From Aurantimonas marina (GTDB lineage Bacteria; Pseudomonadota; Alphaproteobacteria; Rhizobiales; Rhizobiaceae), in contig NZ_JADDXW010000002.1 in assembly GCF_017183135.1 (NCBI RefSeq), positions 62,001 to 126,000 of the forward strand: a stretch of DNA of 64,000 nt, in the 5' to 3' direction. This document shows, in pieces, positions 1-9,252 of the stretch (positions within the stretch are counted from its first letter, which is position 1; every line of letters starts with the position of its first letter). Made by a program: the position numbers and the translations under genes. A model generated the notes under the pieces. That model was not told the origin of the DNA. It worked only from the letters and a program-made list of their open reading frames with translations, and did no database searches.

Positions 1-41
1 GGGATGCCGCCCGGCCTTACGTGTGATTCCCGGAGACCGTC

Positions 42-623
42 ATGGCATCCATGCCCACAGATAACGACCCGAGCCCGACGGTCCGGGCCGAAGCGCCGAG
101 CCCGCTCACCGATCAACCGATCGACCTGTCGGACCTTCGCTGGAGCGACGGACTGATCCTGTTCGTTTTCTGGCTGTTGGCGTTCGTCGTTTTTCTGCAG
201 TTCTTCACCCGCTACGTACTCAACGATTCCCTCGGCTGGACCGAGGAGATCGCCCGGTTCCTGCTGATCGCCGTAACCTTCATCGGCTCGGTCATGGCGG
301 CGCGCAAACAAAGCCACATCGCCGTCGAGCTCATCTATCGCTATCTGCCGCGTCCCGTCCGGTTCGCGCTGCAGATCTTCGTCGATGGCGTCAGCCTCGC
401 CTTCTATGTGGCCATGGGCTGGTTCTGTACGCAGCTCGCCCAGCGCACGCAGCAGATGATGGTCTCGATCGACGTGCCGAAATCGCTGGTTTATTGGGGC
501 GTCGCCATCTGCTTCGGTTTCATGGCGATCTACGCCCTCGTGGCGCTGGTGGGGCATCTCAAGACCGGCACCAGCCGGCTGATCGACCCGGAGCGTTTCG
601 CGCCGACGACAGCGGGCCTTTGA
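42..623 (+). CDS. dctQ: TRAP transporter small permease (DctQ family)
   Basis: A 193-residue membrane protein, the small (Q) subunit of a TRAP-type secondary importer that works with a periplasmic binding protein. About four hydrophobic segments follow a 50-residue Pro/Asp-rich N-terminus. The stretch with WTEEIARF followed by a hydrophobic helix is the family hallmark. The ATG at 42 has a GGAGA six bases upstream, so it is preferred over the ATG at 51. The large permease follows 100 bp downstream. The binding protein gene would be expected to the left, outside the window. Substrate not predictable here. Confidence 0.9.
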   Translation: MASMPTDNDPSPTVRAEAPSPLTDQPIDLSDLRWSDGLILFVFWLLAFVVFLQFFTRYVLNDSLGWTEEIARFLLIAVTFIGSVMAARKQSHIAVELIYRYLPRPVRFALQIFVDGVSLAFYVAMGWFCTQLAQRTQQMMVSIDVPKSLVYWGVAICFGFMAIYALVALVGHLKTGTSRLIDPERFAPTTAGL

Positions 624-723
624 CGCTGGTGCCGAACGCACCCACTCTCGTCATCCTTTCCGCGACCGCGGCCGGCGCTTCCCGGCGGATTTCGGTCGCT
701 TGTCCTGAATCTGGCCGGTCCCG

Positions 724-2004
724 ATGCTGCTGATCTCCCTCTTCGTCCTCGTGCTGGTCCTGATCATGGTGGGTGTGCCCGTGGCGATCGCGCTCGCCGG
801 CTCCTCGGCGATGTTCATCCTGATCGAGGGCCGGGTGCCCGACGTGGTGGTGATCCACCGCATGATCAACGGCGTGGATTCCTTTCCGCTGCTGGCCATC
901 CCCTTCTTCATCCTTGCCGGCAATCTGATGAACACCGCCGGCATCACCGAGCGGATCTTCGATTTCGCCAAGTCGATCTTCGGCTGGATGCGCGGCGGCC
1001 TGGGCCACGTCAATGTCGGCGCTTCGGTGATCTTCGCCGGCATGTCCGGCGCGGCGGTGGCCGACGCCGGCGGCCTCGGCGCGATCGAGATCAAGGCGAT
1101 GCGCGACGCCAATTACGACCCCGGCTTTGCCGTCGGCATCACCGCCGCCTCCTCGACCATCGGGCCGATCATCCCGCCCTCGCTGCCGATGGTCATCTAC
1201 GGCGTCGTCGCCGGTGCCTCGATCGGTCAGCTTTTCGCCGCCGGCTTCGTGCCCGGCTTGCTGATGGCCGTATCGCTGATGGTGATGATCGCGCTCTACG
1301 CCCGCTGGCGGAAATATCCGATCGACCAGCCCTTCCGGTTCGCGATCCTCGGCTCCACCTTCAAGCGCGCCTTCCTGTCGCTGCTGACGCCACTCATCAT
1401 CGTCGGCGGCATCCTCTCGGGCGCCTTCACGCCGACGGAAGCTGCGATCGCGGCTTGCGCCTGGGCGATGATCCTCGGTCTGTTCGTCTACCGGACGCTG
1501 ACGCTGAAGCGGTTCCTGCGGGTCTCCTTCGACACGATCGAGACGACGTCGGTCGTCTTGTTCATCGTCGCCGCCGCCTCGATCTTCGCCTGGATCCTGA
1601 CCTCGAATCGGGCGCCGGAGCAATTCGCCGCACTCATCCTGACGATCTCCGATAACCCGTGGATCGTGCTGCTGCTGATCAACCTGATCCTGCTGGTCGT
1701 CGGCTGCTTTCTCGAAACCGTGGCGGCGATCACCATCCTGACGCCGGTGCTGTTGCCAATCGCCATCAAGATGGGAATCGACCCGGTGCATTTTGGGGTG
1801 ATCATGGTGCTGAACCTGATGATCGGGCTTTTGACGCCACCGATCGGAATGGTTCTCTATGTTCTATCAAGGGTTTCCGGGGTTCCGTTCGAACGCTGTG
1901 TGACCGCGACCGCGCCCTTCCTGGTGCCCCTGTTCTTGGTTCTGATCCTGATCACCTTCGTGCCGGCCCTGACCATGTGGCTGCCGACGCTGATCTATCG
2001 CTGA
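724..2004 (+). CDS. dctM: TRAP transporter large permease (DctM family)
   Basis: A 426-residue polytopic membrane protein with the usual DctM length and layout of about 12 hydrophobic helices. Family features include MSGAAVADAGGLG near residue 120 and PPSLPMVIYG near residue 155. It forms the Na+-coupled transport channel with the small permease encoded just upstream. No clear Shine-Dalgarno precedes the ATG, suggesting coupling to dctQ translation. The last 53 bases overlap, on the opposite strand, the 3' end of the LysR gene. Confidence 0.93.
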   Translation: MLLISLFVLVLVLIMVGVPVAIALAGSSAMFILIEGRVPDVVVIHRMINGVDSFPLLAIPFFILAGNLMNTAGITERIFDFAKSIFGWMRGGLGHVNVGASVIFAGMSGAAVADAGGLGAIEIKAMRDANYDPGFAVGITAASSTIGPIIPPSLPMVIYGVVAGASIGQLFAAGFVPGLLMAVSLMVMIALYARWRKYPIDQPFRFAILGSTFKRAFLSLLTPLIIVGGILSGAFTPTEAAIAACAWAMILGLFVYRTLTLKRFLRVSFDTIETTSVVLFIVAAASIFAWILTSNRAPEQFAALILTISDNPWIVLLLINLILLVVGCFLETVAAITILTPVLLPIAIKMGIDPVHFGVIMVLNLMIGLLTPPIGMVLYVLSRVSGVPFERCVTATAPFLVPLFLVLILITFVPALTMWLPTLIYR

Positions 2005-2950
2005 CGAGGCGAAGCGCCGGCCGTTCGCGCTGCCAAACGGCGCGGACGGTGTCGATGAAGGCCTGGGTGATGTCGCTGGTTCGCCGGTTCCTCGGCGAGA
2101 GCAGCTCGAACGCGCAGATATAGCCGATCTCGGCCGGTCGGATGGCGCGCAGTTCGCCCGCCTCGACCTCCTGACGGGCATAGTGATCCGGCAACAGGCC
2201 GATGAAGCGGCCGGAGCGGATGAGGATCAGCTGCGGCTCGATCTGGTACACCGTCGCCTCCACCCGCCAGTCGATCTGGCGCAGTGAATCCTCGTCCCGC
2301 CAATAGCCGCGATGCACGAAAGGCAGAGCGGCGAGCCGCACATCGGTCAGTTCGGCGTCCGGCGTGAGGAAATCCGGGTGATTGCGGCCGCAGTAGAGGC
2401 TGTGCCGCTCCTCGTAGAGGCGATCGTATTCGATCCCCTCGATGCGGTTGCGATAGCTGCCGATGGCGCAGTGATAGAGCCCATCCGCCACCTTCTGTTG
2501 CATGTCCTGCGGTCGTTCCTGCACCAGCACGAGCTTCACCTGAGGGGCGATCTGGCCGAATTCGGCGACCACGTCGGCCAGCCGATTGGCCGGATCGCTG
2601 GCGATGGCGTCGAGGATGCCGATCCGCAACTCGCCCTTCAACTCGCCCCGGACCGAGGCGACGTCGGCGGTGAAATCCTGCAAGGCCTTTTCGAGCTGGC
2701 GCGCCGATTCATAGGCCGCACGCCCCTTTTCCGTCAGGCGAAAGCCGCCACGGCCGCGTTGGCAGAGCGTGAAGCCAAGCCGCTGCTCGAGCGCCGTCAT
2801 GTGATTGCTGATCGTCGACTGGCTGATATTCAGCTCGGTCTCGGCAGCGGCGAAACCGCCGTTGCGGACGACCGCGTCGAAGACCTTGAGCAATCGCAGG
2901 TCACTCCCAGAAACACGCACGACCGCCCGCCTCACATTGATGTTTGCCAA
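1952..2950 (-). CDS. LysR-type transcriptional regulator
   Basis: A 332-residue regulator with an N-terminal winged helix-turn-helix (about residues 15-75; FAAAETELNISQSTISNHM is the classic LysR helix pair) and a C-terminal effector-binding domain of two periplasmic-binding-like lobes. It is divergent from the aminotransferase-ureohydrolase fusion across a 108-bp gap, the usual arrangement for a LysR protein controlling its neighbour. An inverted repeat in that gap (3000-3023) fits a LysR site. It is convergent with and overlaps dctM by 53 bp. The effector is unknown; a guanidino compound or an arginine derivative is an inference from the neighbours. Confidence 0.9.
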   Translation of the reverse strand: MANINVRRAVVRVSGSDLRLLKVFDAVVRNGGFAAAETELNISQSTISNHMTALEQRLGFTLCQRGRGGFRLTEKGRAAYESARQLEKALQDFTADVASVRGELKGELRIGILDAIASDPANRLADVVAEFGQIAPQVKLVLVQERPQDMQQKVADGLYHCAIGSYRNRIEGIEYDRLYEERHSLYCGRNHPDFLTPDAELTDVRLAALPFVHRGYWRDEDSLRQIDWRVEATVYQIEPQLILIRSGRFIGLLPDHYARQEVEAGELRAIRPAEIGYICAFELLSPRNRRTSDITQAFIDTVRAVWQRERPALRLVSDRSASAATWSGPARR

Positions 2951-2999
2951 TGTTAGGATTGATAGTGCGGTATGTCATGGCGCGTCTAGCCCCCTTCAA

Positions 3000-3023
3000 A
3001 TGCTTAGCGAGAAGGCGAAGCAT
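3000..3023. promoter_or_regulatory. Candidate LysR operator in the divergent promoter region
   Basis: A perfect 6-bp dyad (ATGCTT, 12-base spacer, AAGCAT) lies between the divergent LysR gene and the fusion gene, 36 bp before the latter. Size and AT-containing ends fit the T-N11-A type of LysR site. No experimental support. Confidence 0.4.
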
Positions 3024-3058
3024 CTTGTTGGGGAAACTTTGGGCAATTCCGGGAGGAT

Positions 3059-5347
3059 TTGACGCTGGCTGAGCACGAAGGCGGTGACACCCCGCCACGC
3101 TTGAACCCGCTGCTTGGCGCGGTCACCGCGCCGCCGATCGCACGCGCCGGCCGCTGGATCGAATCCTATAACGGTGCCCACGGCGCAATGATCGATTGCA
3201 GCCAAGCCGTTCCCGATCATGCCCCGCCGGCCGAATTCGCCGAGCGCCTCGCAGCGGCGGCAGCCTCACCGGCGGCGGCGCGCTACGGCGATATCCTCGG
3301 CGACAGGGCGTTGCGCGAAGCCTATGCCGCCCACGTCTCCGGCCTTTATGGCGGCGAGATTGCCGCATCCCGCATCGCCATCACGGCCGGTTGCAACCAG
3401 GCCTTCTTCGCGGCGATGCTGGGCGTCGCCAAGGCCGGCGACGCGGTAATCCTGCCCGCCCCCTGGTACTTCAACCATAAGATGACGCTGGAGATGCTCG
3501 GCATCGAGGCGCGAGCACTGCCGTTACAAGCGGAAACCGGCTTTCTGCCCTGCCCCCGTGAGGTCGAGGCGCTGATCGATGATCGCTGCCGCGCCCTCGT
3601 GCTCGTCTCGCCGAACAATCCGACCGGCGCCGTCTACCCGCCCGAGCTGTTGACCGAACTGTTGGACGTCTGCGTCCGTCGCGGGCTCACGATCGTGCTC
3701 GACGAGACCTATCGCGACTTCCTGGCTCCCGAGAGCGGCGCACCGCATCGCCTGTTTGACACTGCTGCCGCGCGCGAACACCTCGTGAGCCTCTATTCCT
3801 TCTCCAAATCCTACGCGATCCCCGGCCACCGGGTCGGCGCGATGATCGCCGGGCCAGCCTTCATCGAGCAGATGGAGAAAATCATCGACTGCGTGCAGAT
3901 CTGCGCGCCCCGCCCAGCGCAGGCCGCCCTGCCCTCGGCGATCCCGGCGCTGGCCGACTGGCGGGAGAAAAACCGCAACGAGATCGCGAAACGCGCCGAT
4001 GTCTTCCGGGCCGAACTCGGCGGGCTCGACGGCTGGGCGCTCGACCAGATCGGCGCTTATTTCGCCTATGTCCGGCATCCCTGTCGCGGCCTGTCGGCGG
4101 AGTCGGTCGCCGAGGCGCTGATGCGAGAGCTTGGCGTGCTGGTACTGCCGGGCAGCTTCTTCGGCCCCGGCCAGGAAGACAACCTGCGGATTGCCTTCGC
4201 CAATGTCCCGGTGGACCATATCCGCGAACTGGCGCGCCGGTTGGCGCTCGGTCTTGCCGGCGGCTTTCGGGCGAACGACCAACCCATGCAACGAGGACAG
4301 CCCATGGATAGCGAAAAACTCGATGCACTGCGCCAGCGCTTTGCCGGCGACAATGAACGGACCATCTACGACGCCGGCTTCGCGGCCATCGCGGCCAAGC
4401 TGTTCGACCCCAGGGGGACGCGCGTCGCGCCCTATGCCGGCCTGCCGACGCTGCTCGACATTCCCCACCGCACCGTCAACTGGTCGGCGCCGGATCTTGC
4501 CGGCCTCGACGTCGCGTTGATCGGCATGCCGATGGACCTCGGCGTCACGAACCGCAATGGCAGTCGTTTCGGCCCGCGGGCGATCCGCGCAATGGAACGG
4601 GTCGGCCCCTACAATCATGTCCTCAAGACGATGCCGGCCGCCGACCTCCTGGTCGCCGACATCGGCGATGTGCCGTTTCGCAGCCGCTTCGATCTCGCGA
4701 CGTCGCACGAGGACATCGAGCGCACCATCGCCGCGATCGTCTCCGCCGGAGTTATCCCGCTCTCGGTTGGCGGCGATCATTCGATCACGCTGCCAATCCT
4801 GCGCGCCATCGGCCGCGACCGGCCGGTCGGCATGATCCATATCGACGCCCATTGCGACACCTCGGGGCCGTTCGACGGCTGCAAGTTCCATCATGGCGGC
4901 CCGTTCCGCCAAGCCGTTCTCGATGGCGTGCTCGACCCGCAGCGCTGCATCCAGATCGGCATCAGGGGCTCGTCGGAATATCTGTGGGAGTTCTCCTTCG
5001 AGGCCGGCATGACCGTCATCCACGCCGAGGAAATTCCGGCGATGGGCATCGATGCCGTGATCGCCAAGGCGCGCGCGGTCGCCGGTGACGGCCCGGTCTA
5101 TGTGTCCTTCGACATCGACAGCCTCGACCCCGCCTTCGCGCCGGGAACCGGAACGCCGGAGATCGGCGGCCTGACCACCCGCGAGGCGCAGGCGATCCTG
5201 CGTGGTCTCGCCGGGATCAACATGGTCGGCGGCGACCTGGTCGAGGTCGCGCCGCAATATGACGCGACCACCAATACCGCCCATGCCGGAGCGCAGATGC
5301 TGTTCGAGCTTCTGAGCCTCGTGCCCTTCACCCCCGGACGCCGCTGA
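3059..5347 (+). CDS. Fusion: PLP aminotransferase (class I/II) plus agmatinase/guanidinobutyrase-type ureohydrolase
   Basis: One uninterrupted 762-codon frame encodes two complete enzymes. Residues 1 to about 400 are a fold-type-I aminotransferase with VSPNNPTG, the LDETYRDF aspartate and the PLP lysine K250 in SFSKSYAIPGHR. Residues 416-762 are an arginase/agmatinase-family Mn hydrolase with all metal motifs (GGDHS, DAHCD, FDIDSLDP). Such hydrolases split guanidino compounds into an amine plus urea. The two are normally separate genes. At residue 416 there is an ATG (4304) preceded by GAGGACAG, so the hydrolase could also be made alone, and the fusion may come from loss of one stop codon. 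The start is uncertain: TTG at 3059 is only 2 bases from GGGAGG, and CTG at 3065 is better spaced. Confidence 0.88.
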   Translation: MTLAEHEGGDTPPRLNPLLGAVTAPPIARAGRWIESYNGAHGAMIDCSQAVPDHAPPAEFAERLAAAAASPAAARYGDILGDRALREAYAAHVSGLYGGEIAASRIAITAGCNQAFFAAMLGVAKAGDAVILPAPWYFNHKMTLEMLGIEARALPLQAETGFLPCPREVEALIDDRCRALVLVSPNNPTGAVYPPELLTELLDVCVRRGLTIVLDETYRDFLAPESGAPHRLFDTAAAREHLVSLYSFSKSYAIPGHRVGAMIAGPAFIEQMEKIIDCVQICAPRPAQAALPSAIPALADWREKNRNEIAKRADVFRAELGGLDGWALDQIGAYFAYVRHPCRGLSAESVAEALMRELGVLVLPGSFFGPGQEDNLRIAFANVPVDHIRELARRLALGLAGGFRANDQPMQRGQPMDSEKLDALRQRFAGDNERTIYDAGFAAIAAKLFDPRGTRVAPYAGLPTLLDIPHRTVNWSAPDLAGLDVALIGMPMDLGVTNRNGSRFGPRAIRAMERVGPYNHVLKTMPAADLLVADIGDVPFRSRFDLATSHEDIERTIAAIVSAGVIPLSVGGDHSITLPILRAIGRDRPVGMIHIDAHCDTSGPFDGCKFHHGGPFRQAVLDGVLDPQRCIQIGIRGSSEYLWEFSFEAGMTVIHAEEIPAMGIDAVIAKARAVAGDGPVYVSFDIDSLDPAFAPGTGTPEIGGLTTREAQAILRGLAGINMVGGDLVEVAPQYDATTNTAHAGAQMLFELLSLVPFTPGRR

Positions 5348-5394
5348 CGGCTCCGTCTCACCCCCACTGGCAGACCCAACAACGGAGACAGGAA

Positions 5395-6483
5395 ATGACG
5401 ACACGATCCCCGATCCTGATCAATCGCCGCACGCTCCTCGCCGGAGCGACAATGGCCGGCGCGAGTCTGGCCATGCCCTCCATCCTTCGGGCGCAGGAAA
5501 AGTCTTTGAAGATCGGCGTTTACGGCGGTTACTTCAAAGATTCGTTCGATGAAAACATTTTCCCGGCCTTCACCGAGAAAACCGGCATCGCGGTGGAAAG
5601 CATCGCCGAGCCGACCGGTGAAGCCTGGCTCGTCCAGCTCGAACAGGCTGCCCGCGCCGGCGCCGCGCCCGCCGACGTTTCGATGATGTCGCAGGTGTCG
5701 ATGCGAAAAGGGCTATCGACCGAACTCTGGGCGCCGCTCGATACCGCGAAGATCACCCGCGCCGGCGACGTGCTGCCGCCGTTCACGGTCAAATATCCGG
5801 ACGGCCGCGTCGCCGGCATCGGCGCCGTGGCCTGGTACATCACCCTCGTTACCAACACCGACACCTATCCTGACGCGCCGGAGAGCTGGCAGGCTTTCTG
5901 GGACCCGGCCAACAAGGAAAAGCTCGGGCTGCTCGCCCTGGTATCCAACTCGTTCCTGCTGGAAGTGACGGCGAAGACCTTTTTCGGCGGCACCGACATC
6001 CTCGACACCGAGGAGGGCATCCTGAAGGTCATGGACAAGCTCGCCGAGCTGAAGCCAAACGTTCAGCTCTGGTATCGCGACGAGGCGCAATTCGAGCAGG
6101 CGCTGAAGTCGGGCGAAATCCCCATGGGCCAATATTATCACGACGTCACCGGCCTTGCCGCCGCCGACGGGTTCCCGGTCCGCTCCACCTTCCCGAAGGA
6201 AGGCGGCATCTCCGATTCCGGCTGCTGGGCGGTGACCAAGGCGTCGGAGAAGCTCGATCTCGCCCATGAGTTCATCGACTACATGACCCAGCCGGAGATC
6301 CAGGCGCTGCTCGCCCGCAAGGTCGGCACCGCCCCGGTGATCAAGCGGGAACTGCTCGACCTTTCCGACGAGGAATTTTCGGCGGTCTCCTCCGAGATCG
6401 ATCCGATCGTGCCGCGCTATGATCTCTATGTCGACAAGGCCGACTGGCTGAACCAGAAATGGACCGAGCTGATCGTCGGCTGA
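5395..6483 (+). CDS. ABC transporter substrate-binding protein, PotD/spermidine-putrescine type
   Basis: A 362-residue periplasmic binding protein of the polyamine/opine/iron family. The N-terminus carries a twin-arginine-like signal (NRRTLLAGATMAG, cleavage near the Ala-Gln at about residue 32), as often seen in alphaproteobacterial PotD paralogues. The ATG has a strong GGAGACAGGAA upstream. It follows the fusion gene by 47 bp and precedes the ATPase and two permeases, so it should deliver substrate to that importer. A polyamine or guanidino substrate is inferred from the ureohydrolase next door. Confidence 0.88.
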   Translation: MTTRSPILINRRTLLAGATMAGASLAMPSILRAQEKSLKIGVYGGYFKDSFDENIFPAFTEKTGIAVESIAEPTGEAWLVQLEQAARAGAAPADVSMMSQVSMRKGLSTELWAPLDTAKITRAGDVLPPFTVKYPDGRVAGIGAVAWYITLVTNTDTYPDAPESWQAFWDPANKEKLGLLALVSNSFLLEVTAKTFFGGTDILDTEEGILKVMDKLAELKPNVQLWYRDEAQFEQALKSGEIPMGQYYHDVTGLAAADGFPVRSTFPKEGGISDSGCWAVTKASEKLDLAHEFIDYMTQPEIQALLARKVGTAPVIKRELLDLSDEEFSAVSSEIDPIVPRYDLYVDKADWLNQKWTELIVG

Positions 6484-6502
6484 GCCTCGCCCTCGCGAAA
6501 TC

Positions 6503-6529
6503 GGCCGGTCGCCTTGGCGGCGACCGGCC
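6503..6529 (+). other. Perfect intercistronic hairpin
   Basis: An 11-bp perfect inverted repeat (GGCCGGTCGCC and its complement) around a 5-base loop sits between the binding-protein gene and the ATPase gene. There is no T tract, so it is unlikely to terminate. Such hairpins after a binding-protein gene commonly stabilise its mRNA and raise its level relative to the downstream membrane components. Confidence 0.65.
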
Positions 6530-6548
6530 CCGTTACCGGACACATGCG

Positions 6549-7592
6549 ATGAGCGGCCTCGAACTCGTCAACGTCACAAAGCGCTACGGCTCGGTTCTCG
6601 CGGTCGACGACGCCGTGCTGAACGTGCCGGCGGGCAGCTTCGTCTGTCTGCTCGGCCCGTCCGGCTGCGGCAAGACCACGCTGATGCGGATCGTCGCCGG
6701 ACTGGAAACGCCGAGCGCCGGCGACGTGCGCTTCGACGGCGAGGCGATCGGCGACCGGCCCGTGCACAAGCGCGACTTCGGAATGGTGTTCCAGTCGCTG
6801 GCGCTGTTTCCGCATCTGACCGTCGGCGAGAACATCGCCTATCCCCTCAAGATCCGCAGCCGGGGCAAGGCGGAGCGCGAGGCGCGGGTCGCCGAACTGC
6901 TCGACATGGTGCGGCTCCCCGGCGTCGCCGACCGGGCGGTGTCGCAGCTCTCCGGCGGCCAGCGCCAGCGCGTGGCGATCGCCCGCGCGCTCGCCGTGTC
7001 GCCGAAGCTGTTCCTCCTCGACGAGCCCTTGTCGGCGCTCGACGCCAAGCTGCGCGAGGCGATGCAAGTGGAACTGCGCCAGCTGCAGCAGCGCCTCGGC
7101 GTGACCACCATCGTCGTCACCCACGACCAGCGCGAGGCGATGACGATGGCCGACAAGATCGTCGTCATGAAGGGCGGACGCATCCTGCAGATGGACCGGC
7201 CGATCGACATCTATCGCCGGCCGGTCGATCCCTTCGTCGCCGACTTCCTCGGCCAGACCAATCTTCTGACCGCCTCGGCCGAGGCCGGTACGGTGCATGT
7301 CGCCGGCGCCGCGATCCCCGGTCTCGCGCTGCCGGCCGGCCGGAACGCGGCCGAAATCTCCGTGCGGCCCGAGGACGTCTCGGTGCGGCCCGAAGGCGAG
7401 GCGCCGATCGCGGCGAGCGTCGAATTCGTCCGCGACATGGGCTCGGCGGTGGAGGTTTATCTTGCCACCGCCGCCGGCCGGATCATCGCGCAAAGGCCCG
7501 CCGGCAGCGACGGGCTCGCCGTCGGCGACAAAGTCTCTCTCGGCCTCGATCCGGCATCCGTCGTCGTCTTTCCCGAAGGCGGGCGCCCGTGA
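6549..7592 (+). CDS. ABC transporter ATP-binding protein (PotA-like)
   Basis: A 347-residue ATPase energising the importer. Walker A GPSGCGKTT is near residue 37, the Q loop is at FQSLALFPH, the signature LSGGQRQRVAIARAL is near residue 135, Walker B LFLLDEPLSALD follows, and the switch is VTHDQ. A C-terminal TOBE-like region (about residues 270-347) is typical of the spermidine/maltose subfamily. An upstream in-frame start at 6459 would overlap the previous gene and add 30 unalignable residues, so the ATG at 6549 is chosen. It ends in a 4-bp overlap with the next gene. Confidence 0.93.
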   Translation: MSGLELVNVTKRYGSVLAVDDAVLNVPAGSFVCLLGPSGCGKTTLMRIVAGLETPSAGDVRFDGEAIGDRPVHKRDFGMVFQSLALFPHLTVGENIAYPLKIRSRGKAEREARVAELLDMVRLPGVADRAVSQLSGGQRQRVAIARALAVSPKLFLLDEPLSALDAKLREAMQVELRQLQQRLGVTTIVVTHDQREAMTMADKIVVMKGGRILQMDRPIDIYRRPVDPFVADFLGQTNLLTASAEAGTVHVAGAAIPGLALPAGRNAAEISVRPEDVSVRPEGEAPIAASVEFVRDMGSAVEVYLATAAGRIIAQRPAGSDGLAVGDKVSLGLDPASVVVFPEGGRP

Positions 7593-8449
7593 GCGCGGCG
7601 GCGACCGCAGGCAAACGTGCGCGCGACCAACTTCCGCTGGTCTTTCCGGCGCTGATGCTGTTCGCCTTCTTCGTGGTGCCCTTCGGGCTGATGATCGCGG
7701 TGTCGTTCTTCGAGCGGGTGCAGGGCGGCTTCTACGTACCGGTCTTCACCACCGCGAACTATGCCCGCTTCCTCAGCCTGTTCTTCGGTGAAATTCTCCT
7801 GTTTTCTCTCGGGCTGTCGGCGATGGTTTCGGCGATCTGCCTGACCGTCGGCGCCCCCTTCACCTATCTTCTCACCAGGCTATCCCGACGCCGACAGGTG
7901 CCGTGGCTGGTGGCGATGCTCGCCGTCCTGTCGCTGTCGGAGGTGATCATCGGTTTCGCCTGGTCGACGCTGCTCAGCCGTACGGCCGGAGTTTCCAATC
8001 TTCTGGCGGCGATCGGATTGATGGATGGTCCCGAAGCCTGGAGCCCGAGTTTCGGCGCGGTCCTTGCCGGCATGGTCTATCAGGCGCTGCCCTATGCCGT
8101 GCTGGTGCTCTACCCGTCCTTCTCCCGCCTCGATCCCTCACTCGCCGAAGCCGCGCGCACCCTCGGCGCCTCGCCGATCCGCTCATTCCTGACGGTCATC
8201 CTGCCGGCGATGCGCACGACGCTGATCGCCACCTTCATCATCGTTTTCGTCTTCGCCCTCGGCGCCTATCTGCTGCCGCAGCTGCTCGGCCGGCCGCAGC
8301 ACTGGACCCTGTCGGTGCTGATCACCGATCAGGCGATCTACCAGTCCAACATGCCGTTCGCGGCGGCAATGGCGGTGTTCCTCGTCATCGCCAGCCTGCT
8401 GCTCGTGCTGCTGACCACAGTGCTCGGCCACAAGGGGAAACCGGCATGA
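7589..8449 (+). CDS. ABC transporter permease (PotB-like)
   Basis: A 286-residue inner-membrane permease with six hydrophobic segments. The EAA loop reads EAARTLGASPIRSFLTVILP, the contact site for the ATPase. It starts with GTG overlapping the stop of the ATPase gene by 4 bp and overlaps the second permease by 4 bp, so all four importer genes are translationally coupled. It is the first of two permeases forming a heterodimeric channel. Confidence 0.92.
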   Translation: MSAAATAGKRARDQLPLVFPALMLFAFFVVPFGLMIAVSFFERVQGGFYVPVFTTANYARFLSLFFGEILLFSLGLSAMVSAICLTVGAPFTYLLTRLSRRRQVPWLVAMLAVLSLSEVIIGFAWSTLLSRTAGVSNLLAAIGLMDGPEAWSPSFGAVLAGMVYQALPYAVLVLYPSFSRLDPSLAEAARTLGASPIRSFLTVILPAMRTTLIATFIIVFVFALGAYLLPQLLGRPQHWTLSVLITDQAIYQSNMPFAAAMAVFLVIASLLLVLLTTVLGHKGKPA

Positions 8450-9252
8450 GCGAGCGACTTTTTACCCGGTTCTTCCTCTTCCTCGTCGCGCTGTTTCTCG
8501 CCGGCCCGCTGGTCGTCATCGCCGGCGTGTCGGTCAACGAAAAGCGCAGCCTGACCTTTCCGCCCGAAGGCTTTTCGCTGGATTGGTACGCCCAGATCTT
8601 CACCGATGATGGCTGGCGCGACGCCCTGACGACATCGGTCCTGATCGCCCTCGGCGCGGCGACGCTCTCCGTCCTCATCGCCCTGCCGATCGCCTATGCG
8701 CTGTGGAAACGCGTCAGCCTCGTCGGCCGGCTGATCCAGACCCTCGGCATCTCGCCCTTCGTGCTGCCACCGGTGATCACTGCGCTCGGCGCGCTGAGCT
8801 TTTGGGCAACGGTCGGCTCCTACGGCGCCTGGTACAGCGTCGTGATCTCCCACGCGATCTTCTTCACCAGCCTGCCGCTGGTGACGCTGTCGCTGGGCTT
8901 TTCGACCATTGACCGGGAAGTGACCGAGGCGGCGCGCACCATGGGCGCCGACGAGCGCATCATCCTGACGACGATCGTGCTGCCGATGATCGCGCCCTAT
9001 ATCGTCTCCGGCTTCGCCTTCGCCTTCGTCCTGTCGCTGAACGAATATATCGTCGCCTACATGACCGTCGGCTTCACGATGGAGACCGTGCCGATCAAGA
9101 TCTTCAACGCGCTGCGCTACGGCTACACGCCGACCATGGCGAGCGTCTCGATCCTGTTCGTCGGGGTCGCGGTGGCGGTCTTCTGCCTCGTCGCGCGCTT
9201 CGGCGACCTGCCGCGCCTGCTCGGCGCCTGGAGCGCGGGCGACGAGACATGA
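8446..9252 (+). CDS. ABC transporter permease (PotC-like)
   Basis: A 268-residue permease with six hydrophobic segments and the EAA loop EAARTMGADERIILTTIVLP near residue 165. It is the partner of the preceding permease. It starts inside the ATGA overlap and overlaps the following amidohydrolase gene by another ATGA, placing that enzyme firmly in the same operon. Confidence 0.92.
   Translation: MSERLFTRFFLFLVALFLAGPLVVIAGVSVNEKRSLTFPPEGFSLDWYAQIFTDDGWRDALTTSVLIALGAATLSVLIALPIAYALWKRVSLVGRLIQTLGISPFVLPPVITALGALSFWATVGSYGAWYSVVISHAIFFTSLPLVTLSLGFSTIDREVTEAARTMGADERIILTTIVLPMIAPYIVSGFAFAFVLSLNEYIVAYMTVGFTMETVPIKIFNALRYGYTPTMASVSILFVGVAVAVFCLVARFGDLPRLLGAWSAGDET

Noticed and set aside
3524-5404. 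626-codon open frame antisense to the fusion gene
   Set aside because: Arises from high GC and codon bias of the real gene; composition is Arg/Asp/His-rich without domains. The plus-strand frame has two complete enzymes.
6503-6529. Hairpin as a transcription terminator after the binding-protein gene
   Set aside because: No T tract, and the downstream ATPase and permeases clearly belong to the same unit.
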